Below, in pieces: positions 58,901 to 64,000 of a stretch of 64,000 bases of DNA. A program made the position numbers and the translations under genes. Origin of the DNA: Benincasa hispida (taxonomy: Eukaryota; Streptophyta; Magnoliopsida; Cucurbitales; Cucurbitaceae); NCBI RefSeq assembly GCF_009727055.1, contig NC_052351.1, positions 12,924,882 to 12,988,881 of the forward strand, written 5' to 3'. The notes beneath the pieces are model-generated. The model saw nothing but the letters and a program-made list of their open reading frames with translations. It was not told the origin of the DNA and did not search any database. Within the stretch, counting starts at the first letter, position 1. Each line of letters opens with the position of its first letter.

Positions 58901-60180
58901 CTACATGCAAGCCTTCACAATCCACTTAATTGTGAAAGCTGATCCCATCAAGTACGTTCTGTCTAGGCCAATCATCTCGGGGCATTTAGCCAAGTGGGCA
59001 ATCATGTTTCAACAATACGACGTCATTTACGTACCACAAAAGGCAGTCAAAGGGCAGACATTGGCTGACTTCTTGGCAGATCACCCAATTCCATCAGATT
59101 GAAAGTTAAGTGAAAACTTGCTCGACGATGAAGTTCTCTTCACAAAAACCTTAGGGTCGTGGGTCATGTTCTTTGATGGTGCGCCATGGAGAAGTGGTGC
59201 GGGGCAGGCATCATCCTCATTTTTCCAAAAAAGCACATGCTGCCTTATAGCATTGCACTTGCTGAGTTATGCTCAAACAATGTCTCTGAATACTATGCCT
59301 TGTTAATTGGTCTTCAAATGGCTTTGGAGATTGAGGTGGCTTGCATAGAGATTTTTGGTGACTCAAAGTTGATAATCAATTAACTCTTATGCCAATACGA
59401 TGTGAAGCATGACGACTTGAAATCAATCTTCATTTATGCTCACCAGTTGATGGAAAAATTCGAAAGTGTGACATTAGAGCATGTCCCGAGGACGGAAAAT
59501 AAGAAAGCGGACGCCTTGGCAAACCTAGCTACTGCCTTAATGGTGCTGGATAATGTGCCCTTTAATATATCGCTTTGTCAAAGATGGGTTATACCTCCAA
59601 TCGGGACTGCAAGTGAGGAAATGAATGCGCTATTAGTCTACCTAACCGATAAGGCAGACTAGCAGTAGCCCATCATAGATTACCTTGAGGATGGAAGGCT
59701 CCCAGACGATCCTTGCCATAAAATCGAGATTCGAAGGAGGGCTGCGCATTTCATTTACTACAAAGAGGTCTTATATTGCCGATCCCTTGAAGAAATATTC
59801 CTTTGATGCCTCGGTAAAGAGGAGTCAACGAAGGCTTTGGAGGAAGCACACTCAGGCGTATGCGGCATGCATCAAGCTAGATCAAAACTACAATTCCAGC
59901 TGAAAATAATGAATTACTATTGGCCGGGGATGATACAAGACTCAATGGAATACGCAAAGAAGTGTGAAGCCTATCAATATCATGCGAATTTCATTCATCA
60001 ACCGCCCGAGCCTCTACATCTAACTATAGCCTCGTGGCCTTTCGAAGCATGAAGACTTGATCTGGTCACCCCTATAACACCTAAGTCATTAGCAGGGCAC
60101 TCTTATATCCTTGTAGCCACTGATTACTTTTCAAGACGGGTTGAGGCTGTCGCTTTAAGTGAAGCTAAGAAAGAAAATGT
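55978..60180 (+). pseudogene. Element G pol: protease end, RT, two RNase H domains, integrase start
   Basis: Domains in order: end of protease (ALFHVIDSNTTHRLLLGCPWIHG, 56010-56080); a long linker; RT at about 57860-58560 with KKNGQLRVCVDFRDLNNACPKDDFPLP, MPFGLKNVGATYQRVMQ and the catalytic YVDD near 58290; classical RNase H at 58600-59100; archaeal-type RNase H at 59155-59550 (FFDGAPWRSGAG, then IEIFGDSKLIIN, then KKADALANLATAL); and the integrase zinc region at about 59835-59990 (HSGVCGMHQ), ending at 60180. In the zinc finger the second cysteine is replaced (KCEAYQYH). Stops and frameshifts occur near 57842, 58132, 58522, 59100, 59383 and 59660. The H LTR cuts off the integrase catalytic core. 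Confidence 0.88.
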
Positions 60181-61504
60181 TGTTGGATCGATATGGAAAC
60201 CCTAGAGGAGGGGTGAATAGGATTTAATTAAACTTTTTTTTTTTTCTAATTAACCAAATTAAACTAATTAATACACTTTTTTTTATAAATAATAAGAAAA
60301 ATTCAATTTATGCAACAAATAAGATGACAAAAAGTGTGATAATTTAATTCTATCAAATTTTAGCAAATAAATAAGAACAAACTAAAACATACAATAAATT
60401 GCTTAAATTAATTGCAAAAATAAAAAGGAAAGAGCAAGAGAAGAAGACACCGTAATTTTTATTGTGGTTCGGTCAAACTCGACTTACTCCACTCCCCAAG
60501 CGCCTTCTGGGAATTTGAATAAAATCTTTCTGACTCTTTCCACGGATTAGAGCCCAATCGTTACAAACAACGCTCCTTTTACGGGTTCAAGAGCAAACCC
60601 GATCCTTTCCATGGTTTATGATCAAACCGTTACAAATATTAGAATTTTTGAAGAACACAATACAACTGTCACTAGAGTGGATTTACAAGTTAAAAGCACT
60701 CAACAAATTTATCCTCACAATACAATAACACTCTCTCAAGAATAAGATGAAAAGAAAAAAAGAATTGAGCTTAGAGAGAGCAACAATGGAAACTTTTGAG
60801 TTTTGGAGGATTATGAAATGTAAAAATTTGTTCGTTCAAAATTTGGAGAGAAAGATGGTTTAATATAGAGATGGAAATGAATTTTATTTTTTTTTAGAAA
60901 CCATAATTAATTTGGACCATTGGATTTTGGAAAAGAAAAATCAATGGTGGAGATTTTAAACTAAACTAGTCGTTAGATACAAACAAAATATAATATTAAA
61001 TTCCTTTTCTTTTGTTATTCATTTTCTTTTTAAAATTAATCCAAAAAATAAAAAATATACCATGTGTCAAAAACTAGCCATTAGACACAACATAAAATAA
61101 TATTAAATTCATTTTCCTTTTAATTCATTTTATTTTTAAATTGATTCTTTTTAAAGTCAATTCAAAAATAAAAAAACATACCATGTGTAAAAAAACTAGC
61201 CGTTAGATACAAATATAAAATAATATTAAATTTATTTTCCTTTTAATTCATTTTCTTTTTAAATTGATTCTTTTTAAATCAATCCAAAAATAAAAAGTTC
61301 ATCATATGTTAATCTCTTAATGATCCACCATTCAACCAATATGCTGCCACATGTCTACATGTAAATGATCTGGTTATGCCACGTCATCCATCACGATATT
61401 TTCTCTATAGACTTGTTTCGATCATATCGTCTTCGTTTTAGCTCCGATTTGAGTGATTCAAGAATGTTTGAATTGTTGTTCCGAGCACATAATAAAATTC
61501 AACA
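60181..61504 (-). repeat. Element H 3' LTR
   Basis: On the minus strand it begins TGTTGAATTTTATT and ends CGATCCAACA, about 1,324 bp. Inside, a roughly 110-130-bp block containing 'actagccgttagatac' and 'ttccttttaattcattttc' is repeated about three times between 60960 and 61280. The right-hand boundary is inferred from the TG/CA ends, because the second LTR is not in view. Confidence 0.65.
60960..61285. repeat. Three-copy tandem repeat in H LTR
   Basis: Phrases 'aaactag(t/c)cgttagatacaaa', 'aatattaaatt(c/t)' and 'aaattgattctttttaaa' recur near 60963, 61072 and 61193, with a period of about 110-120 bp. The copies are imperfect. Confidence 0.7.
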
Positions 61505-61552
61505 TATCACCATAAAGATCATTCTTGAAATTCACTGAAAAAAAATAAATTC

Positions 61553-61750
61553 TCCCCCTAATTAATACAATCAAAATCATAACAAATTTATAGCATATTT
61601 TTTTTAAACTTCTCCCCCTTTGGAATCATCAAAAAGAATAATTAAGAAAAATTTAGAACTACATAAATGTTTCCCTTAAAAACATGAGCATAAATTTAGC
61701 ACGACTCCCCCTAAGAATATTAACACATGCTTTCCATATCTCCCCCTATC
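61553..61750 (-). repeat. Multiple polypurine tracts of element H
   Basis: On the minus strand AGGGGGAG occurs near 61553, 61612, 61704 and 61741, all between the RNase H stop and the LTR. Multiplied tracts at this place are characteristic of Sireviruses. Compare 2205-2476, where the same motif is repeated on the plus strand. Confidence 0.75.
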
Positions 61751-61790
61751 AAAATGCCTTCTAAAAGATTTAATAAGTAAAATTATAAAA

Positions 61791-63480
61791 TCAAGAGGTA
61801 TCATAACGAATAATACGGAGCTCAAGCCTATTTTTGCAAAAGTTTTCTTCATTCAAAGGCTTGATAAAAATATCCGCTAATTGATTATTAGAGCCTACAA
61901 ATTCAAGAGTAATATTATCATTTTGCACATGCTCTCTAATAAAGTGATGCCTAATATCAATATGCTTAGTCCTAGAATGATGTATAGGATTTTTAGTCAA
62001 ATTAATAGCACAAGTATTATCACAAAATATAGGCACATTATCAAACTTTAATCCAAAATCACAAAGAGTTTGTTTCATCCAAAGAATTTGAGCACAACAA
62101 CTAGCGCAATATATTCCGCTTCGGTAATGGATAAGGCAATCGAATTTTGCTTTTTACTAAACCAAGAAACTAAGGAACTACCAAGAAATTGACAAGTCCC
62201 ACTAGTACTCTTACGGTCAAGTAAACTACCCGTAAAATCCACATCGAAATATCCTACCAAATTAAATTCAACATTTCTAGGATACCATAAGCCTAAATCA
62301 ATAGTACCAAGCAAATATTTAAAAATTCTTTTAAGGGCATGTAAATGTGACTCCTTAGGACAAGATTGAAATCTAGCCCAAAGACATACACTAAACATAA
62401 TATCGGGTCTACTAGCGGTTAAATAAAGTAAAGATCCAATCATACCTCTTACCTTTTTCATCCTTGTCAAGCTTAGTGGAAGTGCTCATAGGAGTTTTTG
62501 CAATTTTACTTTCATTGAATTTGAACCTTTTGAGCAAATCCCTTGTGTATTTTTCTTGACTTATGAAAATACCATCCTTGAGTTGTTTGATTTGGAGTCC
62601 AAGGAAGAAGCTAAGTTCTCCCATCATACTCATCTCAAATTCACTATGCATACATTTCGAAAATTCTTCACACAAAGATGGATTAGTAAAACCAAAAATA
62701 ATATCATCCACATATATTTGTACTAAAAGTATATCATTTCCTTTAGTCTTAATAAAAATAGTAGTATAAATTTTACCCATTTTAAATCCATTCTCAAGCA
62801 AGAAATTACTAAGTCTATCATACCAAGCTCTTGGAGCTTGTTTTAAGCCATAAAGAGCATTTTTCAACTTATAGACATGATTAGGAAAATCAAAACTTTC
62901 AAACCCCGGAGGTTGTTCTACATAAACTTCCTCCATGATATAACCATTTAAAAATGCACTTTTCACATCCATTTGATACAAAATGAAATTCTTATAAGAA
63001 GCAAAAGCAAGAAACATTATAATAGCTTCTAATCTAATAACGGGTGCAAAAATTTCTTTATAATCTATTCCTTCCTCTTGACAATAACATTGAGCTACAA
63101 GTCTAATTTTATTTCTAATGATATTTCCATTTTCATCCATTTTATTTCTAAAGACCCGTTTAGTTCCAATTATAGAAGTATGAGAGGGTCTAGGGACTAA
63201 CTCCCAAACTTTATTCCTTTCAAATTGATTTAATTCTTCTTGCATAGCTAAAGACCAAAATTCATCATTTTCGGCATCTTTAAAACTTTTTGGTTCAATT
63301 TGAGAAACAAAAGCAAGATTATTAAACATATTAAGAGAGGAACGAGTTTTCACACCTTGTTCGGGATCACCAAGAATTAATTCTTTGGGATGGGAAGGAG
63401 CATACCTCCACTCTTTAGGCATGGATGAAGAAGGAGCATACCTCCACTCTTTAGGTATGGATGAAGAACCAACTTCGTTC
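61791..63480 (-). pseudogene. Element H RT and RNase H, nearly intact
   Basis: RT is open for 336 codons at 62412-63422 ([22 protein letters not shown], then [37 protein letters not shown], and catalytic YVDD near 62715). RNase H continues in a second frame at 62075-62470 (SRPDIMFSV, DRKSTSGTCQFLG) and a third at 61791-62078 (HHFIREHVQNDNITLEFV, LADIFIKPL). Two frameshifts, near 62440 and 62077, separate the parts. Well-conserved YVDD and domain ends suggest it is the youngest element here. Confidence 0.87.
63398..63470 (-). repeat. 36-bp tandem duplication in H pol linker
   Basis: ggagcatacctccactcttt plus taggcatggatgaagaa is present twice in a row (about 63398-63434 and 63434-63470), with one base difference (c/t). 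It duplicates the start of the longest RT open stretch. Confidence 0.85.
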
Positions 63481-63494
63481 TTTTCGATTTAAGC

Positions 63495-64000
63495 TCACCT
63501 CTTACTTATTTTGAAACAATTTCCTTGTCTTTGTCACTAACAAGTAAATCTCCAATTTTCCTTCTTAAAACATCATTATAAATAGGCTCATTAGAAATAA
63601 CATTGCAAGATTCATCAATACTACATGCATAGATTCCTCCAATTACTAAAGTCTTTTATTAAAAAACTCTATAAACTTTACTAGTAGAGGAATAGCCAAG
63701 GAAAATACCAACATCCATCTTAGAATCAAATTTTTCCAAGTGTTTCTTTGTTATTCCAAAATAAAAACATTTGCAACAAAAAACTTTGAAAATACCCAAT
63801 ATTTGGAATTTTGTTATGCCAAAGTTCATAAGGAGTTTTTATCCAAAGAAGGTCTAATTAAAACTCTATTTAAAAACATAACAAGCGGTGTTAACGACTT
63901 CTGTCCAAAAGTATATAGGTAAACCATACTCATGCAACATTGATCTTAGTAAATTCTTGCAAAGTACAGTTTTTTCCTTTCAACTACACCGTTTTGTTGA
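63495..64000 (-). pseudogene. Element H integrase C-terminal part, broken
   Basis: On the minus strand the sequence entering the window encodes QQNGVVERKN near 63970-64000, a conserved copia integrase motif. It is followed by YGLPIYFWTEVVNTACYVF, ELWHNKIPN and FDSKMDVGIFLGYSSTSKVYRVF in alternating frames. Several frameshifts are present. The catalytic residues lie beyond the window. Confidence 0.8.

Larger units (their letters stand above)
38291..60180 (+). mobile_element. Ty3/gypsy retrotransposon G, Tat lineage, interrupted and truncated
   Basis: This outermost retroelement of the right half reads on the plus strand. Its parts are 38291-41114 (LTR, gag, start of protease) and 55978-60180 (rest of protease, RT, two RNase H domains, integrase start). 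It is split by copia element C (TSD GATAC) and cut at the integrase by copia element H. A classical RNase H followed by a second, archaeal-type RNase H before the integrase is the mark of the Tat lineage. Frames are broken throughout. Its left boundary and 3' LTR cannot be seen. Confidence 0.85.
60181..64000 (-). mobile_element. Sirevirus-like Ty1/copia element H, continues past window
   Basis: H is inserted in the G integrase and reads on the minus strand. It has an LTR at 60181-61504, multiple polypurine tracts (61553-61750), RNase H and RT (61791-63480) and the integrase end up to the window edge. The AATGT before the LTR is a candidate target duplication, but the other end is outside the window. 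The multiplied polypurine tracts and protein sequence point to the Sirevirus group. Confidence 0.82.

Noticed and set aside
1..64000. tRNA, rRNA or snoRNA genes
   Set aside because: The only tRNA-related sequences I recognised are primer-binding sites complementary to tRNA 3' ends; I saw no cloverleaf-forming gene by eye. A tRNA-scanning program would settle this.

Overview
This window is plant nuclear DNA from a eudicot. Exons are small with GT..AG introns, intergenic sequence is strongly AT-rich, and much of the window is nested LTR retrotransposons. The Ty3/gypsy and Ty1/copia families and the three host genes look most like those of a cucurbit (Cucumis/Citrullus/Benincasa group). That assignment is from memory of the families and has not been tested by a search.

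Three host genes can be read exon by exon with open frames. (1) Plus strand, 10622-12972: a heavy-metal-associated isoprenylated plant protein (HIPP) with two HMA domains and a C-terminal CaaX box, 5 exons, 294 aa. (2) Minus strand, 13742-16814: the SnRK1 beta subunit KINB2 type, with an N-myristoylation motif, CBM48 domain and ASC domain, 4 exons, 288 aa. (3) Minus strand, 18161-33084: a Nudix hydrolase of the plant NUDT2/6/10 group with a predicted organellar transit peptide, 9 exons, 331 aa. Its fourth intron is about 11.9 kb because it holds two nested Ty1/copia elements. The HIPP and KINB2 genes converge; KINB2 and the Nudix gene lie in tandem.

Layout: 1-2.8 kb holds a decayed retroelement remnant with repeated polypurine-tract-like motifs. 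2.8-10.3 kb is AT-rich intergenic DNA. 10.3-33.1 kb is the gene cluster, with copia element A (19633-30719, TSD ACTAT) itself split by copia element B (21373-27203, TSD ATATG). 34.5-35.7 kb is a GC-rich unit with 15-bp inverted ends and an internal 60-bp periodicity. 37.5-37.9 kb is a hAT-type MITE.

From about 38 kb to the right edge everything is nested retrotransposon. A Tat-lineage Ty3/gypsy element G (38.3-60.2 kb, dual RNase H) is split in its protease region by copia element C (41115-55972, TSD GATAC). C in turn contains an opposite-strand relative D and a further diverged LTR E, and has lost its reverse transcriptase. G is cut off at its integrase by a Sirevirus-like copia element H (60181 to beyond the window).

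All retroelement reading frames carry stops or frameshifts, so none appears autonomous. I found no tRNA, rRNA, CRISPR array or host gene beyond the three listed, and no convincing new biological system. The most informative points are the nested-insertion history, same-strand retroelements inside the Nudix intron, gag start codons that straddle the LTR/primer-binding-site junction, and two isolated N bases, one with duplicated flanks that suggest an assembly problem.
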